Positions 18,638 to 27,105 of a stretch of 64,000 nucleotides of DNA are shown in pieces. Every line of letters begins with the position of its first letter. The first letter of the stretch is position 1. This DNA comes from Halomonas litopenaei. GTDB lineage: Bacteria > Pseudomonadota > Gammaproteobacteria > Pseudomonadales > Halomonadaceae. The translations under genes and the position numbers were made by a program. Under the pieces are notes generated by a model. That model was not told where the DNA came from. It worked only from the letters and a program-made list of their open reading frames with translations, and searched no databases. Where the stretch lies: assembly GCF_017303055.1 (NCBI RefSeq), contig NZ_JAEKJT010000001.1:744001-808000 (forward strand), given 5' to 3'.

Positions 18638-19153
18638 AGCCCTTGAGCAGGGCTGGAAGGCTGCTTGAGACACGCTTCGGTCCAGAAACTAGCGCACATG
18701 CCAATGGTGATAGCCGCGTCACTTACCGAGCACCACATGACACCAGGGCGCTCCTGCTTGCGAGCGCCAGGCTCAGGCCAGGCCGTGCCCATATCGGCTC
18801 TGGAATTGCGGATTTACAACTATTGACACCTTGCGTGTTTCCGCTGCCCACCAAAGGTCACTGGTGGTGTCTGGCATCGGCGCGCTGCAGCTTGGACTCG
18901 CCGAGGCTCCGTAACTCGCCGAGATAACACTCGCGCTCATATGTCCCGTTGCTGGCTCACGGGAAGACCTTGCACTTTAGTCAAAAGATGTTATTTGCGA
19001 CTTGCGATCTGGATGCTCAAGACACTACTTTGTCATACATAATATAACAACGTCAGGTGTGAGCCTGGCGCCGGACGGAGGGCCGCAGGGTAGGGGCATT
19101 CCTCCGGGCCAGAGATGACAACAACAGCAATAACGTCGATACGAGGTCTCGCC
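18638..19153. other. Intergenic region upstream of the TRAP transporter genes
   Basis: 516 bp without a credible gene. Just past the barrel-protein stop there is a 6-bp hairpin (agccct/agggct at 18638-18654) without a T-run, a weak terminator at best. The right end (18970-19060) is A+T-rich and must hold the promoter of the uronate operon, including the TTGT-N13-ACAA element at 19030-19050. Confidence 0.5.
19030..19050. promoter_or_regulatory. Possible operator of the TRAP/uronate operon
   Basis: Imperfect dyad TTGT-N13-ACAA inside an A+T-rich stretch about 100 bp before the dctP-type start. The FadR-class regulator encoded at the end of the cluster is a natural candidate to bind here. Weak evidence: short arms, no second copy found. 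Confidence 0.3.
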
Positions 19154-20155
19154 ATGTCTTCTGCACGTCATGCCACCAACGCCGCCATTCTTGCTGCCGT
19201 TACTGCCAGCGTGGGACTTGTTGCTACCCCCGCCATGGCGGAACAGTGGCGGGGATGGAACATTCACCCACCGGAGTATCCCAATAGCATTGCGCTCGAG
19301 ACCTTTGCCAAGCAGGTCGATGACAAGACCGACGGCAGGATCACCCCCAAGGTCTACCACAATGCCGTATTGGGAGATCAGCCCGACGCCATAGAGCAGA
19401 CGCGCAATGGAGCGCTGGACTTCGGCAATTTCAACATGGGACCGATGGGGCCCATGGTGCCTGCGGCCAATGTGCTGTCACTGCCGTTCATCTTTGAAAG
19501 CGAAGAGGCCATGTATGAGCTGATGGACGGCGAGATCGGTGACCGCTTCGCTGCTGCCATGGAAGAGCAAGGCTTGATCGCTATTGGCTGGTTTGGCGCC
19601 GGATCACGCAGCCTCTACAACACCGATCATCCGGTGCAGACCCCTGATGATGTCAAGGGCATGAAGGTGCGGGTGATGAACAACGACCTGTACGTGGAGA
19701 TGATCGACGCTCTTGGCGGTAATGCCACGCCGATGGCCTACGGGGAGGTCTATCAGTCGCTGACCACGGGTGTAATCGATGGTGCGGAAAACAATTTCCC
19801 CTCCTATGAGTCCAGCGGTCACTACGAGGTAGCCCGCTATTACTCGCTGACCAATCACCTGGTGATTCCAGAGTGCCTGTGCGTGGCCAGAAGTAGCTGG
19901 GAGCAGCTCTCGGCCGACGATCAAGCGGCCATCAGGGAGGCAGCGGCGATCGCCACCAGCGAGCAACGGGAGCTGTGGGCCCAGCGCACCGAGGCCAGCC
20001 GTCAAAAGGCGCTTGATGCCGGCGTCGAAATCAATGAAGTGCCCGACAAGACGGCCTTCCAGACGCTGATGGAACCGGTCTATGACGGCTTCCTGAGCGA
20101 TAACCCCGACCTTGCATCTCTGGTCGATGACATTCGCGCGGCGCAGGCCGACTAA
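19154..20155 (+). CDS. TRAP transporter periplasmic binding protein (DctP family), probably for uronates or aldarates
   Basis: 333-residue solute receptor. A signal peptide of about 29 residues (cleavage after ATPAMA) is followed by the DctP fold with PNSIALETFAKQV, the ligand-anchoring arginine region GMKVRVMNNDLY and the PMAYGEVYQSLTTGVIDGAEN motif diagnostic of the family. It captures an organic acid in the periplasm and hands it to the permeases encoded next. Because the next genes encode hexuronate-oxidation enzymes, the ligand is probably galacturonate, glucuronate or a related acid; that is inferred from context. Start at 19154 is supported by gagg upstream. First gene of its operon. 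Confidence 0.93.
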   Translation: MSSARHATNAAILAAVTASVGLVATPAMAEQWRGWNIHPPEYPNSIALETFAKQVDDKTDGRITPKVYHNAVLGDQPDAIEQTRNGALDFGNFNMGPMGPMVPAANVLSLPFIFESEEAMYELMDGEIGDRFAAAMEEQGLIAIGWFGAGSRSLYNTDHPVQTPDDVKGMKVRVMNNDLYVEMIDALGGNATPMAYGEVYQSLTTGVIDGAENNFPSYESSGHYEVARYYSLTNHLVIPECLCVARSSWEQLSADDQAAIREAAAIATSEQRELWAQRTEASRQKALDAGVEINEVPDKTAFQTLMEPVYDGFLSDNPDLASLVDDIRAAQAD

Positions 20156-20167
20156 CCTCACGGACGC

Positions 20168-20182
20168 GCTGACATCGTCAGC
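20168..20182 (+). promoter_or_regulatory. Stem-loop after the TRAP binding-protein gene
   Basis: Perfect 6-bp arms gctgac/gtcagc with a 3-nt spacer, 13 bp after the stop codon, without a T-run. In the 227-bp gap before the permease genes it may stabilise the binding-protein message. Confidence 0.4.
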
Positions 20183-20382
20183 CCAAGGAAGCACTGACGA
20201 CATCAGCCGAGCGCAATGACACGCAAGGCTCCGGAAGCGAAGAAGTCGGAGCCCATGCGGCATAGGTGAGGTGTTCGAGCACCGCGCAACGCAACAACTC
20301 ATGCGCTCGGGCGATGACGCCGTGTTTCCTCTGCGATCAGGCTAGGCCGGCCCCTGCATGGGGCCGGCAGGGAGGTATCTGT

Positions 20383-21009
20383 GTGAAAGCACCCCATCAA
20401 TCGTCTTCGGCGGAGCCAGTACCCAGCGCCTCGGAAGGGTCAACGTCGACGCGCCGCGGGGCCTTTCCGCCGGCGTCGCCTGAATCCCGCTCGATTCGCT
20501 ATCAGCGGCAGCCGCCGGATACGCTGGACCGGCTGCTGGATAGCCTGGCCCACGGCTGCATCATGGTGGCAGGGGTCTTGCTGGTGTTTTTGATCATCAC
20601 CTTCGGCTGGTTAGTGTTTGGTCGCTACATCCTCAATGACACGCCCACCTGGGTGGAGCAATCCGCCTTGCTGTGCGTGGTGTACATCACGTGCCTTGGC
20701 ACCGCAGCGGGGGTTCGCCACAACGCTCATCTGTCCATCGATCTGTTCAGGGATGCCATGCCCGGACCGATAAAGACGCTGATGCACCATCTTGCTGACC
20801 TGTTTGTGCTGGCCTTTGGCGGTTTCATGGCGTGGCAGGGCTGGCTGTTGATGATGACCAACCTGGCCCGGCCGATTCCCATGCTCGGGCTTTCTGAAAG
20901 TTGGCGTGCGGCCCCCTTGGTGATCTGCGGCGTGCTGATGTCGCTATTCGCCCTGGTCAACATTGTCCGGCGTCTCGCTGGCCACCCGACATCCACACAG
21001 GAGACCTGA
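20383..21009 (+). CDS. TRAP transporter small permease (DctQ family)
   Basis: 208-residue membrane protein with four predicted helices, starting at about residue 60 (MVAGVLLVFLIITFGWLVF) and including the family motif ending WVEQSALLCVVYITCLGTAAG. It forms the small integral part of the TRAP permease with the DctM subunit. The start is a GTG at 20383 with a strong ggagg 7 bases upstream; it gives an unusually long polar, Ser/Pro/Arg-rich N-terminus of about 55 residues before the first helix. It precedes dctM by 2 bp, so both are one transcription and translation unit. Confidence 0.9.
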   Translation: MKAPHQSSSAEPVPSASEGSTSTRRGAFPPASPESRSIRYQRQPPDTLDRLLDSLAHGCIMVAGVLLVFLIITFGWLVFGRYILNDTPTWVEQSALLCVVYITCLGTAAGVRHNAHLSIDLFRDAMPGPIKTLMHHLADLFVLAFGGFMAWQGWLLMMTNLARPIPMLGLSESWRAAPLVICGVLMSLFALVNIVRRLAGHPTSTQET

Positions 21010-21011
21010 AC

Positions 21012-22292
21012 ATGGGACTGGCGATCGTCTTTGGGCTGTTCGCACTCGGGCTTGCGGTGGGTGCTCCCGTTGCCTTTGCGGTTGGGTTAGCTGCTGTAGG
21101 CGGCTTCCTCTACGAGGGCCTACCACTGTTTGTCGCGTTCCAGCGGATTCTCTCTGGTATCTCGGTATTTTCCCTGCTGGCGATTCCGTTCTTTATTTTC
21201 GCCGGCGAACTGATGCTGCATGGGGGAATTTCCCAGCGTCTGGTCAGGCTCGCCTCCGCTGCGGTGGGCCGTGTGCGAGGCGGACTGGGGGTGGTTAACG
21301 TCACCTCATCGATGCTGTTCGGCGGCATTTCAGGGTCTGCGGTGGCCGACACCTCGGCGCTGGGCTCCATTCTGATTCCGGTCATGAAGGAAAAGGGCTA
21401 TGACGCAGACTATGCGGTCAATGTCACCGTCACCTCGTCGGTGGCCGGCGTCGTCATCCCCCCCAGTCACAACATGATTCTGTATGCCGTGGCAGCCGGT
21501 GGCGGTCTGTCCATCACCCAGCTGTTCATGGCGGGCATCGTGCCGGGCATCGTGATGTGCGCGCTACTGGCCTTGGCTGCCTATCTGGTCGCGGTGAAAC
21601 GAGGGTATCAGGGCGAGCCTTTCCCCGGCTGGCAGGCGCTGGTGGTCAGCCTTGCGGCGGCACTGCCAGGACTTCTGACGGCGGTGATCATCGTCGGCGG
21701 CGTACTCTCCGGAGTGCTGACGGTGACCGAGTCCGGTGCCTTCGGTGCGATCTACGCCATCGTCATCACCGCACTGGTCTATCGCGAGCTCAACTGGGCC
21801 TCGTTCAAGCAGGCTGTCTACCAGTCGGTGCGAACCACCGCGCTGGTGATGATTCTGGTGGGCTGCGCGTCAGCCTTTTCCTATCTGCTCGCACTGTACA
21901 GCGTGCCGGAGCTGCTCACCGAGGCGCTGCTGGGCATCAGTGACAATCCCATCGCCATTCTGCTGATGCTCAACCTGATCCTGCTGGCTCTGGGCATGAT
22001 CATGGACATGGCCGCACTGATTTTGATCTGTACACCGATTTTTCTGCCCATCGCCACCCAGTTCGGCATGGATCCGATCCAGTTCGGCATCATGATGATG
22101 ATGAACCTTGGCCTCGGCCTGTGCACGCCACCGGTAGGCGCCTGTCTATTCGTCGGCAGTGTGGTGGGCAAGATCAAGATCGAGCAGACCGTACGTACCA
22201 TCTGGCCGTTCTATCTGGCGTTGTTTGCTGCGCTGATGCTGGTGACCTATGTACCGGCACTGTCCATGGCGCTACCCAACTGGCTGCAATGA
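21012..22292 (+). CDS. TRAP transporter large permease (DctM family)
   Basis: 426-residue integral membrane protein with about 12 hydrophobic helices, the sodium-coupled transport subunit. Family motifs include GAPVAFAVGL near the start, FFIFAGELMLHGGISQRL, GGISGSAVADTSALGS, and PPSHNMI in the first half, with the PPVGACLFVG motif near the end. Start at 21012 follows gagac by a few bases. The gene ends four bases before a possible ATGA overlap with the next frame, but the preferred start of the cycloisomerase gene is 41 bp downstream. Confidence 0.94.
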   Translation: MGLAIVFGLFALGLAVGAPVAFAVGLAAVGGFLYEGLPLFVAFQRILSGISVFSLLAIPFFIFAGELMLHGGISQRLVRLASAAVGRVRGGLGVVNVTSSMLFGGISGSAVADTSALGSILIPVMKEKGYDADYAVNVTVTSSVAGVVIPPSHNMILYAVAAGGGLSITQLFMAGIVPGIVMCALLALAAYLVAVKRGYQGEPFPGWQALVVSLAAALPGLLTAVIIVGGVLSGVLTVTESGAFGAIYAIVITALVYRELNWASFKQAVYQSVRTTALVMILVGCASAFSYLLALYSVPELLTEALLGISDNPIAILLMLNLILLALGMIMDMAALILICTPIFLPIATQFGMDPIQFGIMMMMNLGLGLCTPPVGACLFVGSVVGKIKIEQTVRTIWPFYLALFAALMLVTYVPALSMALPNWLQ

Positions 22293-22333
22293 ACGCCCCT
22301 AGACCCACTGCAGAAGACGTCGGAGCATCGCCC

Positions 22334-23476
22334 ATGAAGATAGCCAAGGTACAGACCCATCTACTGGATCATCCTCTTGACCAGGCCTTCGAAAGTGCCT
22401 CCATGCGCTTCGAGCGCCGCCAGCACTGCCTGGTCGAGATCACCTGTGAGGATGGCACCGTGGGGTGGGGCGAATGCCTGGGGCCCGCCCAGGCCAACGC
22501 GGGGGTGGTGGCCACCTATGCTTCGTCCCTCATCGGCACCAACCCCCTCGAGCATGAAAAGCGCTGGCTCGAGCTGTACAACCGGTTGCGCGATCAAGGC
22601 CAGCGTGGACTGACCATGACCGCGCTCAGCGGCATCGACATCGCCTTGTGGGATATCAAGGGCAAGCACTATGGGGCCAGCATTGCCGAGTTGCTGGGAG
22701 GCCGCTTCAGAGAGCGTGTAGAGGCCTACGCCACTGGATCCTTTCGCCGTGACGGCGTCGATCGCGTCAGCGATATCGCGGCAGAGGTCGCCGGCTATGC
22801 GGCGGAAGGCTTTAACGGGGTCAAGATCAAGATTGGCTTCAACGTCGAAGAGGACCTGCGGGTCATCGCTGCGGTGCGGGAAGCCATCGGTCCTCGGCGT
22901 CGCCTGATGATCGACGCCAACCACGGTTACGATCTGCTCGAAGCACTTGAAGTGGGACGTCAGGCGGCGGCCTTCGGGGTGGACTGGTTCGAGGAGCCGG
23001 TACTGCCGGAGCAGATAGCGACCTATCGCGCGGTGCGTGAAGGTCAGCCGCTGCCGGTGGCAAGTGGTGAAAACTGGCACGGCCGCTATGCCATGCAAGA
23101 GCCGCTCGCCAGTCGGGCCATCGACATCTGCCAGCCGGATATTTGTGGGGTAGGGGGCTTCACCGAAATGCGCCGGGTGGTGGACATGGCCGCGCTGCAC
23201 GGCGTGCGGTTGATTCCCCATGTGTGGGGTACTGCGGTGTGTATTGCCGCCAGCCTTCAGGCCATGGCCGCGCTGCCACCCAACCCACCGAGACGCGAGC
23301 CTATCGAGCCCATCATGGAGTTTGACCGTACCCACAACCCCTTTCGGCAAGCCGTGGTGCTTAAGCCTTTGGAGCATGATGCCGGCTGGGTGTCGATCCC
23401 CGATGGTCCTGGGCTTGGCATCGACATCGATCGCGACGCCCTGACACGTTTCGCCCTCAAGGAGACAAACCTGTGA
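22334..23476 (+). CDS. gci: D-galactarolactone cycloisomerase (enolase superfamily)
   Basis: 380-residue enzyme of the mandelate racemase/muconate lactonizing group. It closely resembles Agrobacterium Gci as I recall that sequence (FESASMRF, RDQGQRGL, DIALWDIKGKHYGAS, PIEPIMEFDRTHNPFRQAV all shared in kind), which converts D-galactaro- or glucarolactone to 3-deoxy-2-keto-hexarate. Active-site residues are visible: K164 and K166 in KIKIG, metal ligands D194, E220 and E246, and H296 in HVWGT. The start MKIAKVQ at 22334 has ggag 8 bases upstream; an ATG at 22289 overlapping the dctM stop (ATGA) is the alternative. Next gene overlaps by 4 bp. Confidence 0.88.
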   Translation: MKIAKVQTHLLDHPLDQAFESASMRFERRQHCLVEITCEDGTVGWGECLGPAQANAGVVATYASSLIGTNPLEHEKRWLELYNRLRDQGQRGLTMTALSGIDIALWDIKGKHYGASIAELLGGRFRERVEAYATGSFRRDGVDRVSDIAAEVAGYAAEGFNGVKIKIGFNVEEDLRVIAAVREAIGPRRRLMIDANHGYDLLEALEVGRQAAAFGVDWFEEPVLPEQIATYRAVREGQPLPVASGENWHGRYAMQEPLASRAIDICQPDICGVGGFTEMRRVVDMAALHGVRLIPHVWGTAVCIAASLQAMAALPPNPPRREPIEPIMEFDRTHNPFRQAVVLKPLEHDAGWVSIPDGPGLGIDIDRDALTRFALKETNL

Positions 23477-24336
23477 TTCCGGCCAATACCCGTCCACTCG
23501 AAGGACGCCACCCTCGGCTGGTAGCCCCGGCAGGTGCTACCGACTGTCACGTGCACCTGTATCTCGAGGGCTTTGAAGCTCAGCCAGGCGGACCGCCGAT
23601 CAAGGAACTGGCGACGGTCGACGACTTGCGTCGCTATCAACGCTGGATGGGGCTGGACCGTGTGGTCGTCACCCAGTCCAACGCTTACCAGTTCGACAAT
23701 GGCGCCTTGCTGAGCTCCCTCGACCAGCTCGGCCTTGATAGTGCCCGTGGTGTGGCCGTGGTGGCCCCCGATACCTCGATGAGCACTCTGGAGCAGTGGC
23801 ACGCGCGAGGCATCCGTGGTGCCAGGATCATGAACTTGCCCGGTGGCGCCGTGCCGATCGCTCAACTCAAGCAGATCGAGCCGCTGATCCGTCCACTAGG
23901 TTGGCACTTGATGGTGCAATTCAATGGCCGAGAGCTGGACCAGCACTTGCCAACCTTACAAGGCATCGACTGCCCGTACATCATTGACCACATCGGCAAG
24001 TTCATGGATCCAGTTCCCGCTGATGACCGCCGCGTAGACGCGATTCTGCGATTGCTGGATCGGGGCAATGCCTGGTTCAAGATCTGCGCCGGCTACGAAT
24101 CGAGCGTGACCGGAGGACCCCACTACGAGGACGTGGGCGCGATTGCTCGAAGGGTGATCGCCCACGCGCCAGAGCGAATCCTGTGGGGCAGCAACTGGCC
24201 ACATGTCGGCGTGCCACGGGAGCAATACCCGGACGACCCTGACCAGCTGGATATTCTGTTGAGCTGGGCAACACAAGCGCAACGTCAGAAGATCCTGGTC
24301 GATAACCCGGCCACGCTGTATGGGTTTGCCAGCTGA
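23473..24336 (+). CDS. gli: D-galactarolactone isomerase-type amidohydrolase
   Basis: 287-residue TIM-barrel metal-dependent enzyme of the amidohydrolase-2 family (PF04909; relatives hydrolyse 2-pyrone-4,6-dicarboxylate). The H26-V-H28 metal motif in DCHVHLYLEGF, the WHLMVQFNGREL strand, DHIGKF and the closing WGSNWPH are all present. Beside gci and udh it fits D-galactarolactone isomerase, which interconverts the 1,5- and 1,4-lactones made by uronate dehydrogenase. A different lactonase specificity cannot be excluded. Translation starts at a GTG whose last bases form the gci stop codon (GTGA overlap), preceded by aggaga, so it is coupled to gci. Confidence 0.82.
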   Translation: MIPANTRPLEGRHPRLVAPAGATDCHVHLYLEGFEAQPGGPPIKELATVDDLRRYQRWMGLDRVVVTQSNAYQFDNGALLSSLDQLGLDSARGVAVVAPDTSMSTLEQWHARGIRGARIMNLPGGAVPIAQLKQIEPLIRPLGWHLMVQFNGRELDQHLPTLQGIDCPYIIDHIGKFMDPVPADDRRVDAILRLLDRGNAWFKICAGYESSVTGGPHYEDVGAIARRVIAHAPERILWGSNWPHVGVPREQYPDDPDQLDILLSWATQAQRQKILVDNPATLYGFAS

Positions 24337-24477
24337 ATGCTTGAGAACAGGCTTGTCGGCAGAGTAACGGTGGATGGACCGGGCCGTGAATGGGCATGAG
24401 CATCAGCACGCTCAGCCTGGCCGGGATTGAGATAACCGTCGAGACATTCAACGGGCGTACAGATCAAGGAGACTGAC

Positions 24478-25281
24478 ATGCTGAATCGACTACTGGTAAC
24501 CGGCGCAGCGGGTGGACTGGGCCAGGCCCTGCGACCGCACCTGGGCCGTCTTGCTCGCCACGTTCGGCTGTCCGACGTGGCGGAACTACCAGGCGGGTCA
24601 ACGGCAGATAACGAGGAAGTCGTGCGGGCAGACCTCGCTGATGGTGCTGCGGTCATGCGCCTGGTCGACGGCTGCGACGGCATTCTTCACCTCGGTGGCG
24701 TTTCGGTAGAGCGCTCCTGGCAGGAGATTCTGCCCGCCAACATCATGGGTACCTATCATCTCTACGAGGCGGCTCGGCAGCAGCAGTGCTCGCGCATTGT
24801 CTTCGCCAGCTCCAATCATGCCATCGGCTTCTATCCACGCACCGAACGTCTGGATGCCCGGGTTCCGCACAAACCGGACTCTTTGTATGGGGTGTCAAAG
24901 TGCTTCGGCGAGGACCTGGCCAGTCTGTATTTTGACAAATTCGGGGTGGAAACCCTCGCCGTGCGGATCGGCTCCTGCTTTCCAGAACCGGCCGACACTC
25001 GAATGCTGGCGACCTGGATGAGCGTCGACGACTTCGTGGCATTATTGGAGCGCGCCTTCGTTGCACCCAAGCTCGGCTATACCGTGGTGTATGGCGCATC
25101 CAACAACGCCGAGCAATGGTGGGACAACCGCGAGGCGGGATTCTTGGGCTGGGTACCCAAGGACAGCTCGGAGCCCTGGAGAGCCCAGACGGAGGCAAGG
25201 GAAGGGCGCCTGGACCCGAACGACCCTGCCGTGCGCTTTCAGGGCGGCAAATTTACCGCCCAGGGCCACCCGGATGATTGA
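24478..25281 (+). CDS. udh: NAD-dependent uronate dehydrogenase
   Basis: 267-residue short-chain dehydrogenase/epimerase-fold enzyme that oxidises D-galacturonate or D-glucuronate to the aldaric acid lactone, the entry step of the oxidative uronate pathway. Features: the NAD-binding TGAAGGLG at residues 8-15, HLGGVSVERSW, catalytic S111 in ASSNHAIGFY and Y137/K141 in YGVSK, then IGSCFPEP. Numbering and motifs agree with the Agrobacterium enzyme as I know it. A clear aaggag lies 7 bases before the ATG. It follows gli after 141 bp and precedes the regulator gene. Confidence 0.9.
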   Translation: MLNRLLVTGAAGGLGQALRPHLGRLARHVRLSDVAELPGGSTADNEEVVRADLADGAAVMRLVDGCDGILHLGGVSVERSWQEILPANIMGTYHLYEAARQQQCSRIVFASSNHAIGFYPRTERLDARVPHKPDSLYGVSKCFGEDLASLYFDKFGVETLAVRIGSCFPEPADTRMLATWMSVDDFVALLERAFVAPKLGYTVVYGASNNAEQWWDNREAGFLGWVPKDSSEPWRAQTEAREGRLDPNDPAVRFQGGKFTAQGHPDD

Positions 25282-25442
25282 ACCAATGGGCACAGTGGCG
25301 CATCGCCAAGGCGGGCGACCCTGTACCAAATAATGAGGAATGTCGGCGGTGATCGCCTAAAAGACCCGCCGTCAACACCCTGTTACAATGACGCTTTGCG
25401 GAAAGACGTGCGTCCTGCATGCGCACTGAAGAGGAATCGACC

Positions 25443-26201
25443 ATGGCAGCCAAGCCTGTACCCCGAACGGAACCGGTACCGCTCAACGTCAAGAAGCTGA
25501 CCCGTGAGGGCAGCCTTTCCATGAATGTGGCTGACCAACTGGAGGGGTTGATCACCGCTGGCACCATCTCTGTAGGCGAAAAACTGCCCACGGAGAGCGG
25601 TCTGTGCGACTCCTTTGGCGTCAGCCGCACGGTGATCCGTGAAGCGGTGGCCCATCTGAAATCCCTGGGCCTGGTCGAGGCCAGGCGTGGGGTTGGCACC
25701 ACCGTTATTCGCCAGGCGCCCGCAGAAGCCATGCCAGCGAAGCGCATCAGGCCGACCACCGTAGAAGATATCCTGCACGTGCTTGAACTGCGCTTGAACC
25801 TTGAGCCTGCGGCGGCGGCATTGGCCGCCGAGCGCCATGAGCTGGCGGATGTCGATCGGCTTAAAGAATCTCACCAAGCCTTCGTCAAGGCGCGCCAACA
25901 GCACAGTCAGGCACGCAACGAGGATTTCGACTTTCACCATGCCATCGCTCAGGCGACGCACAACCCGTTTTTCCCCCAGGCGCTGGAACAGCTGGATCTG
26001 AGCGCCATTCCGCGCTCGAAACTCGCGTCCAGCGAAGTCAATGCCGAATCCAGCGTGACCTATCTAAAGCGCGTGGAGGCGGAGCATCAGGACGTGCTTG
26101 ACGCGATCCTGTCACGCCAGCCCGATGCTGCCAGAGCCGCCATGGCACGACATCTGGAGCGCGCCCGCGAGACCTACCAGCAGTTCAAGGAAAAAAAGTA
26201 G
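25443..26201 (+). CDS. FadR-class GntR transcriptional regulator
   Basis: 252 residues. A winged helix-turn-helix (about 28-95, with KLPTESGLCDSFGVSRTVIREAV) is followed by an all-helical FCD ligand-binding domain (about 110-240, with FHHAIAQATHNPFF). Such regulators bind acidic sugars or organic acids and usually repress the adjacent catabolic operon, so control of the TRAP-gci-gli-udh genes by an aldarate or uronate is likely. The ATG at 25443 follows agaggaatc; the frame upstream gives only eight more residues. It ends 5 bp from the convergent DUF3833 gene. Confidence 0.9.
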   Translation: MAAKPVPRTEPVPLNVKKLTREGSLSMNVADQLEGLITAGTISVGEKLPTESGLCDSFGVSRTVIREAVAHLKSLGLVEARRGVGTTVIRQAPAEAMPAKRIRPTTVEDILHVLELRLNLEPAAAALAAERHELADVDRLKESHQAFVKARQQHSQARNEDFDFHHAIAQATHNPFFPQALEQLDLSAIPRSKLASSEVNAESSVTYLKRVEAEHQDVLDAILSRQPDAARAAMARHLERARETYQQFKEKK

Positions 26202-26206
26202 GAGGG

Positions 26207-26743
26207 TTAGGGAGTACGCTCGAACACCAGTGTGACTTCCCCGAGCGTCACACCGAACTTTGACATGGTGGTGCGATTGATCAATCGACCGTCTGGCTGC
26301 AGGTACATCCAGTCATCCATGGTGAAGGTGATGTCCCGCTCGCCGACACGAACCTCGAGTGGGTAGCGCATGTGGAAGGCGTGACCCGCCTGACGTGCCA
26401 TGACAACGCCCTCGACGTCGCTGGCACGGCCTTGCCAGCGTCCACCGTCACCTCGCTCGAAGGTCCACACCCGACGGTCCTTTTCACCGTCCGCGTAGGT
26501 GAATCGCTCATCCAGGGTCAGGGTATCGCCGTCGACGCGACCTTCAATGTCGACGGTGAAGCGTCGCTGCACCTCGCCGCTGTAGTCTTGGACCATGCCC
26601 CAGGCTCGCGTCTGGCCGTCGAAGTACTCGGCGATATCGAGCCGCGGCGTCGTTCCAGCGTAGCGTGCGACGTCGACATTGGCGCAACTCACCAATATCA
26701 GAAGCACGGCCAGCCCGGCGACCCATCGGATTTTACTGTACAT
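26207..26743 (-). CDS. DUF3833 family lipoprotein
   Basis: 178-residue envelope protein of unknown function. A lipoprotein signal with the modified cysteine C20 (LLILVSC) is followed by the DUF3833 domain: DIAEYFDGQTRAWG, RVDGDTLTLDERF, FTMDDWMYLQ and the closing KFGVTLGEVTLVF. The start MYSKIRW has aaggat 8 bases upstream; a longer frame exists but begins in non-family sequence. The start region is enclosed by a 10-bp inverted repeat (26732-26777). No partner genes are evident; it is convergent with the regulator gene at its end. Confidence 0.88.
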   Translation of the reverse strand: MYSKIRWVAGLAVLLILVSCANVDVARYAGTTPRLDIAEYFDGQTRAWGMVQDYSGEVQRRFTVDIEGRVDGDTLTLDERFTYADGEKDRRVWTFERGDGGRWQGRASDVEGVVMARQAGHAFHMRYPLEVRVGERDITFTMDDWMYLQPDGRLINRTTMSKFGVTLGEVTLVFERTP

Positions 26744-26777
26744 TGCAAAGATCCTTGTAAAAGTGTCGTACAGTAAA
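26732..26777 (-). promoter_or_regulatory. Inverted repeat enclosing ribosome binding site and start of the DUF3833 gene
   Basis: Perfect 10-bp arms TTTACTGTAC (26732-26741) and GTACAGTAAA (26768-26777), 26 bp apart. In the mRNA the Shine-Dalgarno aaggat falls in the loop, and the second arm begins in the start codon and runs through codons 2-4. It could be an operator at DNA level or a translational switch at RNA level. Confidence 0.6.
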
Positions 26778-26830
26778 TATAGGGAATAACGGGTGGGACT
26801 GCCATCAGTGAGCCATTCTTCTATAGTTCG

Positions 26831-26846
26831 CATAATCTATATTATG
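26831..26846. promoter_or_regulatory. Palindrome in the DUF3833 upstream region
   Basis: Perfect CATAAT-ctat-ATTATG dyad about 90 bp before the DUF3833 start. It is A+T-rich and may be part of the promoter or an operator. The half-site resembles those at the ectA promoter (spacing 4 instead of 5). Confidence 0.4.
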
Positions 26847-26910
26847 TTAAATACGCAGTGTGAAGGGAGATGTGGAAAGCATCGACCTGGATAGCCCAGA
26901 CCCGAAAACG

Positions 26911-26950
26911 CTGGATCCAGAGATACCAGGCTTGATCCAGAGATACCAGG
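26911..26950. repeat. Direct repeat, two 20-bp units
   Basis: ctggatccagagataccagg and cttgatccagagataccagg stand side by side, differing at two bases. Intergenic, no gene overlaps it. Confidence 0.85.
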
Positions 26951-27003
26951 ACTGGTGGCATACCTTGAGCTCAGGCATCGCCTTGGGTAGCTGCTTTAAG
27001 CCA

Positions 27004-27036
27004 GCGAATGGCCCGCGAATGGCCCGCGAATGGCGA
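27004..27036. repeat. Tandem repeat, three 11-bp units
   Basis: Unit gcgaatggccc, three copies, the last changed at two bases. It lies in the 362-bp gap between the DUF3833 gene and the LysR gene, together with the 20-bp repeat; no coding feature is seen in this gap. Confidence 0.8.
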
Positions 27037-27105
27037 GACAGCACTGAGCCCTACCCTGGCCCGTCCTTCATCAGGGATCAATGCCAAGAGATCCTTTGCA
27101 CGCGA

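Noticed and set aside
20383-21009. Earlier ATG start for the TRAP small permease at 20266
   Set aside because: It would add 39 residues of non-family sequence and has no ribosome site; the GTG at 20383 has a strong ggagg.
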